A DNA stretch of 64,000 nucleotides from the NCBI RefSeq assembly GCF_029277985.1, contig NZ_CP119546.1, positions 1,488,001 through 1,552,000 of the forward strand. Direction: 5' to 3'. This document shows, piece after piece, positions 37,391-48,422 of this stretch (position 1 is the stretch's first letter; the number at the start of each line of letters is the position of its first letter). A program made the position numbers and the translations under genes. A model generated the notes under the pieces. That model was given only the letters and a program-made list of their open reading frames with translations. It searched no databases and was not told where the DNA came from. The DNA is from Providencia stuartii (GTDB lineage: Bacteria; Pseudomonadota; Gammaproteobacteria; Enterobacterales; Enterobacteriaceae).

Positions 37391-38707
37391 ATGAATAAAC
37401 AGGAATTTATTTCTCGTCGTAACGCATTATTGGCTCAGATGGAGCCAGCAAGTGCCGCTATTATTTTTTCAGCGCCCGTCGCTCAACGCAACGCGGATTG
37501 TGAATACCCGTATCGCCAGCACAGTGATTTTCTTTATTTGACGGGGTTTAGTGAGCCTGAAGCCGTTTTACTGTTAATTAAAAGTGATGAAAAACACAGC
37601 CACACCGTTCTCTTTAACCGTGTTCGCGACCTGACCGCAGAAATTTGGTTTGGTCGTCGGTTAGGGCAAGAGGCTGCGCCGGAAAAATTAGGGATCAGTA
37701 AAGCACTGCCTTTTGATGAAATTGAAGAGCAACTGTATCAATTATTAAATGGCCTTGATGTCATTTATCATGCACAAGGCGAATTTGAATATGCCGATAA
37801 GTTAGTTTTCGGCGCGCTCGATATTTTACGCAAAGGGGGGCGTCGTAACTTACGAGCTCCACAGACAATCATTGATTGGCGTCCTTTGGTACATGAAATG
37901 CGTCTATTTAAATCAGAAGCTGAAATTGCCGTGATGCGTAAGGCTGGTGAGATATCCGCATTAGCGCACATTCGTGCAATGAAAACGTGTCGGCCGGGCA
38001 TGTATGAATATCAACTCTGTGGCGAGCTGGAGTATGAATTTACGCGTCATGGTGCACGTTTTCCATCGTATAATTCGATTGTTGGTAGTGGCGAAAATGC
38101 GTGTATTTTGCATTACACCGAAAATGAATGTGAAATGAAAGATGGGGAAATGGTGTTAATTGATGCGGGGGCCGAGTTTGATGGCTATGCAGGCGATATC
38201 ACCCGTACATTCCCTGTAAATGGTAAGTTTACTGAACCACAACGAGCGATTTACAATATCGTTCTTAAAGCATTAAATACCGCTTTAGAATTGTATCGCC
38301 CTGGTACCAGCATTCATGAAGTGACACAAAAAATCATTCGAATTAAAGTGGAAGGCTTAGTGGAGCTGGGTATTTTACATGGCGATGTCGATCAATTGAT
38401 CGAAAACAAAGCACACTTCCCATTCTTTATGCATGGTTTAAGCCACTGGCTGGGGTTAGATGTTCATGATGTTGGATTCTATGGCGTTGACCGTGATCGC
38501 ATTCTAGAACCTGGAATAGTATTGACGGTTGAACCTGGACTGTATATTGCGCCTGAAGCAGATGTACCACCAGAATATCGCGGTATTGGTATTCGTATTG
38601 AAGACGACATTGTGATTACCGAAACGGGTAATGAAAACTTGACCGATTTAGTGGTGAAGGACCCTGATGAAATAGAAGCATTAATGGCCGCAGCTAACAA
38701 TGCTTAA
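37391..38707 (+). CDS. pepP: Xaa-Pro aminopeptidase PepP
   Basis: PepP is a dinuclear manganese aminopeptidase that removes N-terminal residues preceding proline. The 438 residues (E. coli 441) have the creatinase-like N-terminal domain and the pita-bread catalytic domain. The metal ligands are in LIDAGAEFDGYAGDITRTFP (two Asp), HGLSHWLGLDVHDVG (His), LTVEPGLYI (Glu) and RIEDDIVIT (Glu). It starts the pepP-ubiH-ubiI group with gaps of about 30 bases. Confidence 0.95.
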   Translation: MNKQEFISRRNALLAQMEPASAAIIFSAPVAQRNADCEYPYRQHSDFLYLTGFSEPEAVLLLIKSDEKHSHTVLFNRVRDLTAEIWFGRRLGQEAAPEKLGISKALPFDEIEEQLYQLLNGLDVIYHAQGEFEYADKLVFGALDILRKGGRRNLRAPQTIIDWRPLVHEMRLFKSEAEIAVMRKAGEISALAHIRAMKTCRPGMYEYQLCGELEYEFTRHGARFPSYNSIVGSGENACILHYTENECEMKDGEMVLIDAGAEFDGYAGDITRTFPVNGKFTEPQRAIYNIVLKALNTALELYRPGTSIHEVTQKIIRIKVEGLVELGILHGDVDQLIENKAHFPFFMHGLSHWLGLDVHDVGFYGVDRDRILEPGIVLTVEPGLYIAPEADVPPEYRGIGIRIEDDIVITETGNENLTDLVVKDPDEIEALMAAANNA

Positions 38708-38736
38708 ATAAGCTGTAATAAGGTAATAAATACAAC

Positions 38737-39915
38737 ATGAACGTGATTATTGTTGGTGGTGGAATGGCAGGGGCAACCTTGGCTCTGGCTATTTCTTCAT
38801 TAAGCCAAGGACGGTTATCAGTTTCGCTGGTAGAGGCCGCCTTACCAGAAGGAAAGCACCCAGGGTTTGATGCTAGGGCGATTGCACTTGCTCATGGAAC
38901 ATGTCAGCGGTTATCTAAAATTGGTATTTGGGATTCATTCGTTGACTGTGTCACACCAATAACTCATGTTCATGTTTCCGATAGAGGCCATGCTGGTTTC
39001 GTTAATATCCATGCACAGGATTACCATATTCCAGAATTAGGGAGTGTGATTGAGTTACATGACGCCGGTGCACGGTTATTTGATTTATTGCATAAAGCAG
39101 CGGGCGTTTCGTTGTATTGCCCCGCAAAAGTTGAAAACATTCAACGGCACAACGATAGCGTTACAGTAACCTTAGATAGCGGTGAAACCCTTTCAGGGGC
39201 TCTTTTAGTGGCCGCGGATGGGAGTCATTCAGCCGTCGGTCAAGCATGCCATGTACAGTGGCAGCAGGATGACTATGGTCAAGTGGCGATTATTGCGAAT
39301 GTTAAAACATCAATTGACCCACAAGGGCAAGCGTTTGAGCGTTTTACTGAATTTGGCCCACTCGCGTTATTACCCATGTCGCATGGACGCAGCTCCTTAG
39401 TATGGTGTCATCAACAAGCGCAAGCGGAACTTATCAAAACGTGGGATGATGAAACCTTCATGTCTAAGCTGCAACAAGCTTTTGGATGGCGTCTGGGTAA
39501 AATCATTCAGGTTGGTACCCGTTTTTGTTATCCGTTATCACTTCGAAAAGCGTTAAATCCGATTAGTCATCGCACCGTTTTGGTGGGAAATGCGGCTCAA
39601 ACATTACACCCTATCGCAGGTCAAGGTTTTAATCTGGGGATCCGTGATGTCATGCAGTTGGCTGAGTCGGTGGTGGCCGCCCATCAACAAGGGCAGGATA
39701 TCGGTGCTTATGCACTTTTGAATACCTATCAGCAAGCGCGAGCTATTGATAGAGAACGAACCGTGACAATGACTGATGGTTTAGTGCGCGTGTTTGCAAA
39801 TCGTTGTTTACCGTTAGTGGTTGGACGTAATTTAGGTTTAATGGCAATGGAAATGTTACCGTCAGTACGTGATGTTTTAGCTCGTCAAACACTTGGCTGG
39901 GTCGCGGAACAATAA
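38737..39915 (+). CDS. ubiH: 2-octaprenyl-6-methoxyphenol hydroxylase UbiH
   Basis: UbiH is an FAD monooxygenase that hydroxylates the ubiquinone ring. The 392-residue protein has the N-terminal dinucleotide motif VGGGMAGATLA and the second FAD motif around LVGNAAQTLHPIAGQGFNLG, with Asn where many relatives have Asp. It is preceded by pepP and followed 25 bases later by ubiI, the paralogue for another ring position, so the two are likely co-expressed. Confidence 0.94.
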   Translation: MNVIIVGGGMAGATLALAISSLSQGRLSVSLVEAALPEGKHPGFDARAIALAHGTCQRLSKIGIWDSFVDCVTPITHVHVSDRGHAGFVNIHAQDYHIPELGSVIELHDAGARLFDLLHKAAGVSLYCPAKVENIQRHNDSVTVTLDSGETLSGALLVAADGSHSAVGQACHVQWQQDDYGQVAIIANVKTSIDPQGQAFERFTEFGPLALLPMSHGRSSLVWCHQQAQAELIKTWDDETFMSKLQQAFGWRLGKIIQVGTRFCYPLSLRKALNPISHRTVLVGNAAQTLHPIAGQGFNLGIRDVMQLAESVVAAHQQGQDIGAYALLNTYQQARAIDRERTVTMTDGLVRVFANRCLPLVVGRNLGLMAMEMLPSVRDVLARQTLGWVAEQ

Positions 39916-39940
39916 CCACAAAACTAAGAGGAATAAAAAT

Positions 39941-41170
39941 ATGCAATCGTTTGATGTGGTTATCGCCGGTGGTGGTATGGTTGGGTTAGCATTGGCTTGT
40001 GGTTTAGAAGGAACAGGATTACGTGTTGCTGTTATTGAGCCTCAGCCAGCAAAACAGCCGTTTTCTGAGAATGAACCATACACCCTTAGGGTTTCTGCTA
40101 TTAACGCAGCAAGTGAAAAGTTATTAAGCTATTTAGCTGTTTGGTCAACGATTAAATCGATGAGAGCATCGGCCTACAAAGGTATGGAGGTCTGGGATAA
40201 CGATAGTTTTGGCCGTATCCAGTTTTCTGCTAAAGAGCAAAATCTTTCCCATTTAGGGCATATTATTGAAAATCATGTTATCCGAGATGCGCTCTGGCAA
40301 AAGGCCTCGTCATCCCGAGATATCACTTTATTCGCTCCCGCAACGATTCAAAAGGTGGTTTGGGGGGAAAATGATGTGTTTATTACACTCTCTGATGACT
40401 CAATGCTTACAGCAAGGTTGATTGTTGGAGCCGATGGTGCGAACTCTTGGTTGCGTGGGCATGCAGATATTCCATTGACGTTTTGGGATTATGAGCACAC
40501 GGCGTTAGTGGCGACTATTCGTACGGAACAACCTCATGAGGCCATAGCACGTCAAGCTTTTGATGGGAAAGGGATACTTGCATTCCTTCCTTTAACTGAC
40601 CCTCATCTCTGTTCTATTGTGTGGTCTCAACCTGCAACAGAAGCGGCTAGACGTCAGCAGCTTGATAAAGCCAGTTTTGAAAAAGAATTGGCCGTGGCGT
40701 TTGATACCCGCTTAGGGTTGTGTCATTTAGAAAGCGATAGATTGACTATTCCGCTAACAGGACGGTATGCACGTCAATTTGCCGCGCAACGTTTAGCGCT
40801 TCTCGGGGATGCCGCACACACCATCCACCCACTGGCTGGACAGGGCGTTAACTTAGGCTTTATGGATGTGGCGATGTTACTCGGTGAAATCAAACGATTA
40901 CATCGTGAAGGCAAAGATTTTGGACAATATTTTTATTTGCGTACTTTCGAACGTCATCGTAAGCATAGTGCAGCGTTGATGTTAGCGGGCATGCAAGGGT
41001 TCCGTGAATTGTTTGATGGCAATAACCCCGCTAAAAAATTATTCCGCGATTTAGGCTTAGTGCTCGCGGATAGTTTACCTGGTGTTAAACCCCAACTTCT
41101 TAACCATGCTATGGGCTTATTTGATATGCCTGAGTGGCTACAAAAAATTCAAATTGATTCCGCGGAATAA
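39941..41170 (+). CDS. ubiI: Ubiquinone biosynthesis hydroxylase UbiI (VisC)
   Basis: UbiI is the FAD monooxygenase for C5 hydroxylation in ubiquinone synthesis. I start at the ATG at 39941 (MQSFDVVIAGGGMVGLALAC), which follows AAGAGGA. A longer frame overlapping ubiH lacks support. FAD motifs GGGMVG and LLGDAAHTIHPLAGQGVNLG are intact in this 409-residue protein. A strong terminator follows, ending the pepP-ubiH-ubiI unit. In E. coli gcvTHP is next, as here. Confidence 0.94.
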   Translation: MQSFDVVIAGGGMVGLALACGLEGTGLRVAVIEPQPAKQPFSENEPYTLRVSAINAASEKLLSYLAVWSTIKSMRASAYKGMEVWDNDSFGRIQFSAKEQNLSHLGHIIENHVIRDALWQKASSSRDITLFAPATIQKVVWGENDVFITLSDDSMLTARLIVGADGANSWLRGHADIPLTFWDYEHTALVATIRTEQPHEAIARQAFDGKGILAFLPLTDPHLCSIVWSQPATEAARRQQLDKASFEKELAVAFDTRLGLCHLESDRLTIPLTGRYARQFAAQRLALLGDAAHTIHPLAGQGVNLGFMDVAMLLGEIKRLHREGKDFGQYFYLRTFERHRKHSAALMLAGMQGFRELFDGNNPAKKLFRDLGLVLADSLPGVKPQLLNHAMGLFDMPEWLQKIQIDSAE

Positions 41171-41181
41171 TCCCTTTCTAT

Positions 41182-41214
41182 AGATTGGTGGCCATATTTT
41201 CCACCAATCTTTCC
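41182..41214 (+). terminator. Rho-independent terminator after ubiI
   Basis: AGATTGGTGG and CCACCAATCT form a perfect 10-bp stem with a 9-base loop, followed by TTCCTTCC, a weak T-rich tail. Confidence 0.82.
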
Positions 41215-41674
41215 TTCCTGATAGGTTAAAAATACCCATCTTTATGTGATGGCCCACCATGCCTTACGGTTTTTAATGTCATCATTAATTTAATTGTCAA
41301 TGACTGAGAAATTCTAATTACAATCAGTTTTCGGATTAGTTTTACTAATTTTATGACTGAGTGTTAAGATTGATTTTTCGCTAACTTCTGTGAACACACG
41401 TTGATTAAGTCTACTCTTTTACACCAAATATGGTGGTATTGAGTGATCATTCTCAATTTTTTAACAAATTTAGCTGGATTATATCCCTTGTAATCAGTAA
41501 TACAGAGTATCGGTAGCCCTATTTTTTTTAATGGTTTCTTACTAAAAACAGTGGTAGTTTTTAATAAGATGTTATCGTTTGCGTAGCGTTATTGGTTGTG
41601 GAGTCATAGGTCTTTTCTCTGCATAAAAAAGAGTAACGCTCACCCTATCTTATTCAAATGTAAAGAGGGTATTC
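41215..41674. other. Regulatory gap upstream of gcvT
   Basis: About 460 AT-rich bases with no convincing coding frame. In E. coli the matching region binds GcvA, Lrp and PurR. The length here fits a complex promoter, but I could not assign individual sites. I saw no glycine-riboswitch signature. Confidence 0.5.
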
Positions 41675-42769
41675 ATGGCAAAGCAGACCCCGCTATATGA
41701 TGAACATATTGCTTGCGGTGCGAAAATGGTGGACTTTCATGGTTGGATGATGCCACTGCACTACGGTTCACAAATCAATGAACATAATTTAGTGAGAACC
41801 GAGGCTGGGATGTTTGATGTCTCCCACATGACTATTGTTGATTTACATGGTGAAGGTTGCCGTGATTTCCTTCGCTATCTTTTGGCAAATGACATTGCCA
41901 AGCTGACTGATAAGGGAAAAGCACTCTATACCGGCATGCTAAATGCCTCTGGTGGCGTGATTGATGACCTGATCGTTTATTATCTTGATGATCACTTTTA
42001 TCGTCTTGTCGTCAACTCTGCAACCCGTGATAAAGATATTGCATGGATTGAAGAGCATGTTAAATCATATGCCGTTTCTATTCACGTTCGTGATGATCTT
42101 GCGCTATTAGCCGTTCAAGGCCCTACAGCACAACAAAAAGTTCACTCTCTGCTGACTCAAGCGCAATGTGCACAACTTGCTGACATGAAACCTTTCTATG
42201 GTATTCAAGTTGATGATTTGTTCATTGCGACAACCGGTTATACGGGCGAAAAAGGGTATGAAATCGCTTTACCGAAAGAGCAAGTGATTGATTTTTGGCG
42301 TCAGCTAGTTAAAGCCGGTGTGCATCCAGCAGGATTAGGGGCTCGTGATACGCTACGTCTTGAGGCCGGTATGAACTTATATGGCCAAGATATGGATGAA
42401 AGCATTTCACCGCTGGCCGCCAATATGGGGTGGACGATTGCTTGGAAACCTGAAGAGCGCCAGTTTATTGGGCGTGAAGCATTAGAGAAGTTGAAAGAAC
42501 AAGGCACAGAAAAACTAGTTGGTATCGTAATGCGTGAAAAAGGCATATTACGGGCGGGTCAAACGGTACGTTTTACTGACGATCTAGGCAAATTACAAGA
42601 AGGCGTCATTACTAGCGGCTCTTTTTCGCCAACGCTCGGTTTTAGTATTGCTTTGGCGCGTGTACCAAAAGAAATACAAGATAAAGCTATTGTTGAAATA
42701 CGTAACCGAGAAATGCCAGTTGAGGTGGTAAAACCGGGATTTGTTCGGGAAGGAAAGGCGCTTGTTTAA
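41675..42769 (+). CDS. gcvT: Glycine cleavage system T protein (aminomethyltransferase)
   Basis: GcvT transfers the aminomethyl carbon from the H-protein lipoyl arm to tetrahydrofolate, releasing ammonia and 5,10-methylene-tetrahydrofolate. The 364 residues equal the E. coli length. Conserved segments are [12 protein letters not shown], the folate-site region [11 protein letters not shown], and [22 protein letters not shown]. It starts the gcvTHP cluster and precedes gcvH by about 50 bases. Lpd elsewhere in this window is the shared L protein. Confidence 0.96.
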   Translation: MAKQTPLYDEHIACGAKMVDFHGWMMPLHYGSQINEHNLVRTEAGMFDVSHMTIVDLHGEGCRDFLRYLLANDIAKLTDKGKALYTGMLNASGGVIDDLIVYYLDDHFYRLVVNSATRDKDIAWIEEHVKSYAVSIHVRDDLALLAVQGPTAQQKVHSLLTQAQCAQLADMKPFYGIQVDDLFIATTGYTGEKGYEIALPKEQVIDFWRQLVKAGVHPAGLGARDTLRLEAGMNLYGQDMDESISPLAANMGWTIAWKPEERQFIGREALEKLKEQGTEKLVGIVMREKGILRAGQTVRFTDDLGKLQEGVITSGSFSPTLGFSIALARVPKEIQDKAIVEIRNREMPVEVVKPGFVREGKALV

Positions 42770-42823
42770 GACGAGTTAAATCCTATCTATCTAAAAAATT
42801 TGTAAATAAGAGTGAGGTTGATG

Positions 42824-43216
42824 ATGAGTAATGTTCCTGCTGAGCTGAAATATACCCGTGAACATGAGTGGGTCCGTCATGAAGGTGATGGTGTATACAC
42901 CGTAGGTATTACTGAGCATGCACAAGAATTATTAGGTGATATGGTGTTTGTCGATCTACCTGAAGTGGGAAGCTCGGTGGATATTGGTAGTGAATGTGCG
43001 GTTGTAGAATCTGTTAAGGCGGCATCGGATATTTATGTTCCACTAAGTGGAGAAATCATTGAAGTTAACGAAGCTCTTGGTGACTCTCCAGAGTTAGTCA
43101 ATGAACAGCCTTACCAAGAAGGTTGGATCTTCCGTATAAAAATCTCTGATGAGTCAGAATTAGCTGATTTGTTAGATGCAGATGCTTATTCTGCGTTACT
43201 CGAAGAAGACGAATAA
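42824..43216 (+). CDS. gcvH: Glycine cleavage system H protein
   Basis: GcvH is the lipoyl carrier that shuttles the aminomethyl group between GcvP, GcvT and Lpd. The start at 42824 ([16 protein letters not shown]) matches E. coli and has GAGG six bases upstream; in-frame upstream GTG and ATG codons are less likely. Of 130 residues, Lys65 in [12 protein letters not shown] is the lipoylation site. A perfect 13-bp hairpin follows the stop, before gcvP. Confidence 0.95.
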   Translation: MSNVPAELKYTREHEWVRHEGDGVYTVGITEHAQELLGDMVFVDLPEVGSSVDIGSECAVVESVKAASDIYVPLSGEIIEVNEALGDSPELVNEQPYQEGWIFRIKISDESELADLLDADAYSALLEEDE

Positions 43217-43223
43217 CACAACT

Positions 43224-43258
43224 AACGCCCCGTAATGACTGTATTACGGGGCGTTTTG
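43224..43258 (+). terminator. Strong hairpin with T-run between gcvH and gcvP
   Basis: AACGCCCCGTAAT and ATTACGGGGCGTT form a perfect 13-bp stem with a 6-base loop, followed by TTGCTTTT. It resembles a factor-independent terminator, placed inside the gcvTHP cluster, 50 bases before the gcvP start. Confidence 0.88.
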
Positions 43259-43307
43259 CTTTTATACCAACCCTGTTGTTGCAGATATTAGGAATGGGAA
43301 CATAGAT

Positions 43308-46184
43308 ATGACGATGTCTCTGAGTCAATTAGAAAACCGTTCGGAATTTATTCAACGCCACATCGGTCCTTCAGAACAACAAGTAAAAACCATGTTGGAC
43401 ACTGTGGGGGCCACATCCCTTGATGCATTAACGGACGATATTGTCCCGAAAGCGATTTTATTAGCTGAACCGCCCAGAGTAGGCAGTGGTGCGACGGAAC
43501 AAGAAGCACTTGCCGAGTTGAAAGCGATTGCAAGCCTGAATAAACGTTATAAAAATTATATTGGCATGGGGTATGCCCCAGCCATTTTACCGCCTGTGAT
43601 TTTACGTAACTTACTGGAAAATCCGGGTTGGTATACAGCGTATACCCCTTATCAACCTGAAGTTTCTCAAGGTCGTTTAGAATCCTTGTTAAACTTCCAA
43701 CAATTAACCATTGATCTAACTGGCTTAGAGCTAGCGTCCGCTTCCCTCTTAGATGAAGCGACAGCGGCCGCAGAAGCAATGGCAATGGCAAAACGGATCA
43801 GTAAACTGAAAGAAGCTGAACGTTTTTTTGTCGCAGATGATATTCACCCTCAAACATTGGATGTAGTCCGTACTCGAGCGAACACATTTGGTTTTGAAGT
43901 GATTGTTGATAAAGCAGAAAAAGTGCTTGAGCACGAGGGTGTTTTTGGCGCTTTATTACAGCAAGTTGGGTCGACAGGTGAGGTGCATGATTACAGCGAG
44001 CTGTTGGCTAAATTAAAAGCGCGTAAGATTATTAGCTGTGTCGCGGCTGAAATGATGGCTCTGGTAGTGTTAACGGCTCCTGGAAAACAGGGGGCCGATA
44101 TCGTATTTGGCTCGGCGCAACGTTTTGGTGTGCCTATGGGCTATGGTGGCCCACATGCTGCGTTCTTTGCTTGTCGTGATGAATATAAACGTGCCATGCC
44201 CGGTCGTATTATTGGGGTATCTCGTGATGCGGCGGGTAACACGGCATTACGTATGGCGATGCAAACTCGTGAACAGCATATTCGTCGTGAGAAGGCGAAC
44301 TCAAATATTTGTACCTCTCAAGTTCTGTTAGCAAACATTGCGGCTATGTATGCGGTGTACCATGGCCCACAAGGGTTAAAATTGATTGCAGAACGCATTC
44401 ATCGTTTTACGTCTATTTTTGCTAAAGCGTTAGAGGATGCGGGGGTTACGTTACGCCATCACAGCTGGTTTGATACCTTATCTATCGAAGTTGCAGATAA
44501 AGCAGCTGTTCTCGCACGTGCAGAAAAAGCGAAAGTTAACTTGCGTAGTGATATTCATGGCGCTGTAGGTGTTACCTTTAATGAAACAACTACACGACAA
44601 GATTTGAATGAGTTATTCACTATTATCACGGGTAGTGAGCAAAAGTTAGATTTCGAAAAACTGGATAAGCAGGTTGCATCTGCTGAGAGTGCGATTAGCC
44701 CTGCAATGCAACGAAATGATGTGATTTTGTCACATCCAAATTTCAATCGCTATCACAGTGAAACGGAAATGATGCGCTATATGCATAGCTTAGAGCGTAA
44801 AGATTTAGCGCTGAATCAGGCGATGATCCCATTAGGTTCTTGCACCATGAAACTGAATGCGGCGGCTGAGATGTTACCCATCACTTGGCCTGAATTTGGT
44901 GAAATGCATCCTTTCTGCCCACCAGAACAAGCGCAAGGTTACCATCAAATGATCGAACAGCTATCGCATTGGCTTGTTCAGTTGACAGGGTATGATGCGG
45001 TTTGTATGCAGCCTAACTCCGGCGCACAAGGTGAGTATGCGGGGCTATTGGCTATCCGACGCTATCATGAAAGTCGAAATGAAGGTCATCGTCACATTTG
45101 TTTGATCCCTGCCTCAGCGCATGGTACCAACCCTGCATCGGCACATATGGCGGGTATGGAAGTCGTGGTGGTGCGGTGTGACGACGAAGGCAATATTGAC
45201 CTGACAGATTTACGTCAACAAGCGGAAAAACATCGTGCTGATCTTTCTTGTGTGATGGTGACCTATCCGTCAACGCATGGGGTATACGAAGAGAGTATTA
45301 AAGAGGTTTGTGAAATCGTTCATCAGTTTGGTGGGCAAGTGTACCTTGATGGTGCCAACATGAACGCTCAAGTTGGTCTGACAACACCGGGCTATATTGG
45401 TGCCGATGTTTCCCACCTGAATTTACACAAAACGTTCTGTATTCCTCATGGTGGTGGTGGACCGGGCATGGGACCCATCGGTGTGAAAAAACATTTAGCG
45501 CCATTTGTACCGGGGCATTCCGTGGTTGAGCACGAGATGGTTACGGAACAAGGCGCCGTTTCAGCAGCTCCATTTGGCAGTGCTTCTATCCTACCTATCA
45601 GCTGGATGTACATCCGCATGATGGGCTCCTACGGTTTGAGAAGAGCGAGTCAGGTCGCTATTTTAAATGCAAACTATATAGCTAAACGCTTACAAGGTCG
45701 CTATGACATCCTGTATACCGGTCGCGATGGTTATGTCGCGCATGAATGTATCGTTGATTTGCGCCCGATTAAGAAGGATACAGGGATCAGTGAATTAGAC
45801 ATCGCAAAACGTCTGATCGATTATGGATTCCATGCGCCAACGATGTCATTCCCTGTTGCGGGAACCTTGATGATTGAGCCAACGGAGTCTGAAAGCCTTG
45901 TTGAGATTGACCGTTTTATCGAAGCAATGTTATCGATTCGTAATGAGATTGACAAAGTCGCTAATGGTGAGTGGACCCTAGAGGATAACCCTTTGGTGAA
46001 CGCTCCACATGTTCAAACAGAGCTTGTTGAGCAATGGGAACATGCTTATAGTCGAGAGTTGGCGGTGTTCCCGACTTCAGCAACCAAAGCTAACAAATAT
46101 TGGCCTGCCGTGAAACGTTTGGATGATGTGTATGGCGATCGTCATCTGCACTGTTCGTGTGTGCCGATTGAAGATTATATTTAG
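43308..46184 (+). CDS. gcvP: Glycine dehydrogenase (decarboxylating), P protein
   Basis: GcvP is the pyridoxal-phosphate enzyme that decarboxylates glycine and loads the aminomethyl group on GcvH. The 958 residues match the single-chain form (E. coli 957), with two homologous halves. The PLP lysine is in [19 protein letters not shown] in the second half. The start is [14 protein letters not shown] after [17 protein letters not shown] at the next ATG is an alternative. A terminator-like hairpin separates it from gcvH, so a separate promoter may contribute. Confidence 0.96.
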   Translation: MTMSLSQLENRSEFIQRHIGPSEQQVKTMLDTVGATSLDALTDDIVPKAILLAEPPRVGSGATEQEALAELKAIASLNKRYKNYIGMGYAPAILPPVILRNLLENPGWYTAYTPYQPEVSQGRLESLLNFQQLTIDLTGLELASASLLDEATAAAEAMAMAKRISKLKEAERFFVADDIHPQTLDVVRTRANTFGFEVIVDKAEKVLEHEGVFGALLQQVGSTGEVHDYSELLAKLKARKIISCVAAEMMALVVLTAPGKQGADIVFGSAQRFGVPMGYGGPHAAFFACRDEYKRAMPGRIIGVSRDAAGNTALRMAMQTREQHIRREKANSNICTSQVLLANIAAMYAVYHGPQGLKLIAERIHRFTSIFAKALEDAGVTLRHHSWFDTLSIEVADKAAVLARAEKAKVNLRSDIHGAVGVTFNETTTRQDLNELFTIITGSEQKLDFEKLDKQVASAESAISPAMQRNDVILSHPNFNRYHSETEMMRYMHSLERKDLALNQAMIPLGSCTMKLNAAAEMLPITWPEFGEMHPFCPPEQAQGYHQMIEQLSHWLVQLTGYDAVCMQPNSGAQGEYAGLLAIRRYHESRNEGHRHICLIPASAHGTNPASAHMAGMEVVVVRCDDEGNIDLTDLRQQAEKHRADLSCVMVTYPSTHGVYEESIKEVCEIVHQFGGQVYLDGANMNAQVGLTTPGYIGADVSHLNLHKTFCIPHGGGGPGMGPIGVKKHLAPFVPGHSVVEHEMVTEQGAVSAAPFGSASILPISWMYIRMMGSYGLRRASQVAILNANYIAKRLQGRYDILYTGRDGYVAHECIVDLRPIKKDTGISELDIAKRLIDYGFHAPTMSFPVAGTLMIEPTESESLVEIDRFIEAMLSIRNEIDKVANGEWTLEDNPLVNAPHVQTELVEQWEHAYSRELAVFPTSATKANKYWPAVKRLDDVYGDRHLHCSCVPIEDYI

Positions 46185-46225
46185 TCAGTCTGCTGGCAGT
46201 AACAAGCGAGTAGTCTATTAGAAGT

Positions 46226-46268
46226 GACCCCCAATCGTTGAATAATCAATGATTGGGGGTCTTGTTAT
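46226..46268 (+). terminator. Rho-independent terminator after gcvP
   Basis: GACCCCCAATC and GATTGGGGGTC form a perfect 11-bp stem extended by partly paired inner bases, followed by TTGTTATTTT. It also lies downstream of the converging HD-domain gene. Confidence 0.9.
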
Positions 46269-46280
46269 TTTAAGAGAGGC

Positions 46281-46901
46281 TTACAATAACCAGCCTTTTT
46301 GTTGAGCAATTTTTAATTGTGGTAACAACTGCTCCCAAAACTCAGGGAAAACCTCTTCAATAAACTCATTTCGAGCGATAACTTGCTCAAGACGAATATT
46401 ATTTTCAACCCAGCTCTGCCCTTGGTTATGTAAATTTAAAAGCATTGGAATGGTTCTATCAATGACGTTGGCAAACTTAGCATCTAACGTTTCAGCCGCA
46501 TCATATTCATTCCACAAGGCTAAAAATTGTTCATTTTGCGGAGAGGGAAGCAGGCCGAAAATACGAACAGCCGCTTTTACCTCTTGTTCGCGGATTGCTT
46601 CTCGTGCGGCAACATCATACACCAGTACATCACCAGCATCGATTTCAACCACATCATGAACCAAGGCTAATTTGATGGCATGATCAACATTCACCCCTTT
46701 CACATAAGGGGCAAAGCTCATCGCTGCCATCGCGAATTGCCAACTATGTTCCGCTGTGTTTTCTTGTCTTTCATTGTTGAGCAACTTGTTTTTGCGATAA
46801 ACACTTTTTAGCTTATCCAATTCCATTAAGAATTGGATCACTTCGGTAAAATCGCCAAAATTTAACACGTCTACTGGCTTATTACCTGTTACTGATGACA
46901 T
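46281..46901 (-). CDS. HD-domain phosphohydrolase (YfbR/HDDC2-like)
   Basis: The 206-residue protein has an HD metal-dependent phosphohydrolase domain: His in NTAEHSWQFAM, the HD pair in LALVHDVVEIDAGD, and a distal Asp in FANVIDRTIPMLL. The closest characterised relatives are 5'-deoxynucleotidases of the YfbR/HDDC2 type, but the substrate is not proven. It is 11 bases downstream of ygfZ on the minus strand and likely co-transcribed. E. coli does not have this gene at this place. Confidence 0.82.
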   Translation of the reverse strand: MSSVTGNKPVDVLNFGDFTEVIQFLMELDKLKSVYRKNKLLNNERQENTAEHSWQFAMAAMSFAPYVKGVNVDHAIKLALVHDVVEIDAGDVLVYDVAAREAIREQEVKAAVRIFGLLPSPQNEQFLALWNEYDAAETLDAKFANVIDRTIPMLLNLHNQGQSWVENNIRLEQVIARNEFIEEVFPEFWEQLLPQLKIAQQKGWLL

Positions 46902-46912
46902 AAAAACCTCAA

Positions 46913-47902
46913 TTATTGTTCTTCTTCCAAAGAGTATGGGAGTGGCTGGATAGTCAGGTGACTGTTTTCATCACCAATAACACGAAAGACACTGTCTGCT
47001 TCCATGTCATTATTCATAATGACCTGAATGTTGACGTCACCATTTGCTAATTTGACTGCGGCAAGCACTGTGCCTGTACGACGCCACTTGTCACCAAGTT
47101 GCCATTCAACGCCTTCACCAATCGCAGGTACGGAGGTTGAGTTGCCTTTTAGCCAATACATCGCGCGTTTGTTTGCACCGCGGAATTTCGCACGAGCGAC
47201 CATTTCTTGTCCGGTATAACACCCTTTTTTAAAGCTAATTCCGAAAGGCAGTGCTTGTAGGTTGGTAGCTTGTGGCAGGTGTTGCGCGCTATTTGCTTGA
47301 TCGATAATTGCATACCCTGCTTCAATGTCTAAAGAAAGCCATTGGTCATCGCCTACCATAGGAGCATTGAGTGCATTGGATATTTTCTCGGCAGAATCAT
47401 TGCCAGTAATAACGAGAAAACGTTCTCTGGGGAGTGCAAAGTGAAGGATCGTAGAGTCTCCATCAACGACAACTTGATTTTCAGCATCGGGGAGGGTACT
47501 GAACACACGAGCGAGTGCCTCTTTAGCGCCTTCTCCGGCAATACCAAGTAGCTTCAAATCATTTTTTTGTTCAAAGGTCACTTTTGAGAAAACCGCGTAT
47601 TTTTTCAGTTCCGCTAACTGGCTCTCGATGAGGCTGTTTCTTACGATATAAGAAAAGCCATCAAGATGGTGGAATAGACGTAAATTACTCCACATTTTAC
47701 CTTTTGGGTCACAATGGGCGGTTAAGGTATGTTGAGAGGGTGTCAATGCGGCCACGTCGGCAGTCACTTGCCCTTGAAGGTATTTTTCAGCATCAAGGCC
47801 ATGTGAGTGAATCAGCCCCCAGTTTTCCAGTGAAATCAATATAAGTGGTAAAGACTGAGAATCGAGGGGGAATTGTTGAGAGTGAGCAACTTCAGTAGTC
47901 AT
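46913..47902 (-). CDS. ygfZ: tRNA-modifying protein YgfZ (folate-binding)
   Basis: YgfZ is a folate-binding, GcvT-related protein needed for activity of some Fe-S enzymes such as the methylthiolase MiaB. The 329 residues contain the diagnostic motif [13 protein letters not shown] with its conserved Cys. Length is close to the E. coli 326. It is divergent from sdhE-cptA, as in E. coli, and precedes the HD-domain gene. Confidence 0.94.
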   Translation of the reverse strand: MTTEVAHSQQFPLDSQSLPLILISLENWGLIHSHGLDAEKYLQGQVTADVAALTPSQHTLTAHCDPKGKMWSNLRLFHHLDGFSYIVRNSLIESQLAELKKYAVFSKVTFEQKNDLKLLGIAGEGAKEALARVFSTLPDAENQVVVDGDSTILHFALPRERFLVITGNDSAEKISNALNAPMVGDDQWLSLDIEAGYAIIDQANSAQHLPQATNLQALPFGISFKKGCYTGQEMVARAKFRGANKRAMYWLKGNSTSVPAIGEGVEWQLGDKWRRTGTVLAAVKLANGDVNIQVIMNNDMEADSVFRVIGDENSHLTIQPLPYSLEEEQ

Positions 47903-48155
47903 GATTTCACCTGTTTTTTCTTTCTGATCAGAAGGTGGTTAATGGTAAAAGAGCTGGATAAAATTGCAAGTAGTTATTATGATGCACCATCAATTATTCA
48001 ATATTTTTAATTATCATTCTTAGATAAAAGCGCCATGAGGCATGGAAATTAGCGACATTGTACTATAGGTCATGTTTTCCTAATCGATTATCTGTTAGAG
48101 TGTTGAAAATAATCAATCTTATCAGTTAAATGTAACAAAGTAAGGTCGTAACGGA

Positions 48156-48422
48156 ATGGATATAGAGAACAAAGCAAGAATTCATTGGGCTTGCCGCCGT
48201 GGTATGCGTGAATTGGATATTTCCATCATGCCATTCTTTGAGTATGAGTATGATAGCCTTTCCGATAAGGACAAACAGACTTTCGTCCGTTTACTTGAGT
48301 GCGCTGATCCAGACCTATTTAACTGGTTAATGAATCACGGGCGTCCAGATGATGAAGAGTTGTTTGGTATGGTTAAATTGATTCAGGAAAGAAATAAAAA
48401 TCGTGGTCCTGTGGAAATCTAA
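48156..48422 (+). CDS. sdhE: FAD assembly factor SdhE (YgfY/CptB)
   Basis: SdhE helps attach FAD covalently to succinate dehydrogenase and fumarate reductase flavoproteins. The 88-residue protein shows the RGMRELD motif (RGxxE) near residue 15, essential in homologues, and the [10 protein letters not shown] segment. Length equals E. coli. The following cptA start overlaps its last 20 bases, indicating coupling. Confidence 0.94.
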   Translation: MDIENKARIHWACRRGMRELDISIMPFFEYEYDSLSDKDKQTFVRLLECADPDLFNWLMNHGRPDDEELFGMVKLIQERNKNRGPVEI

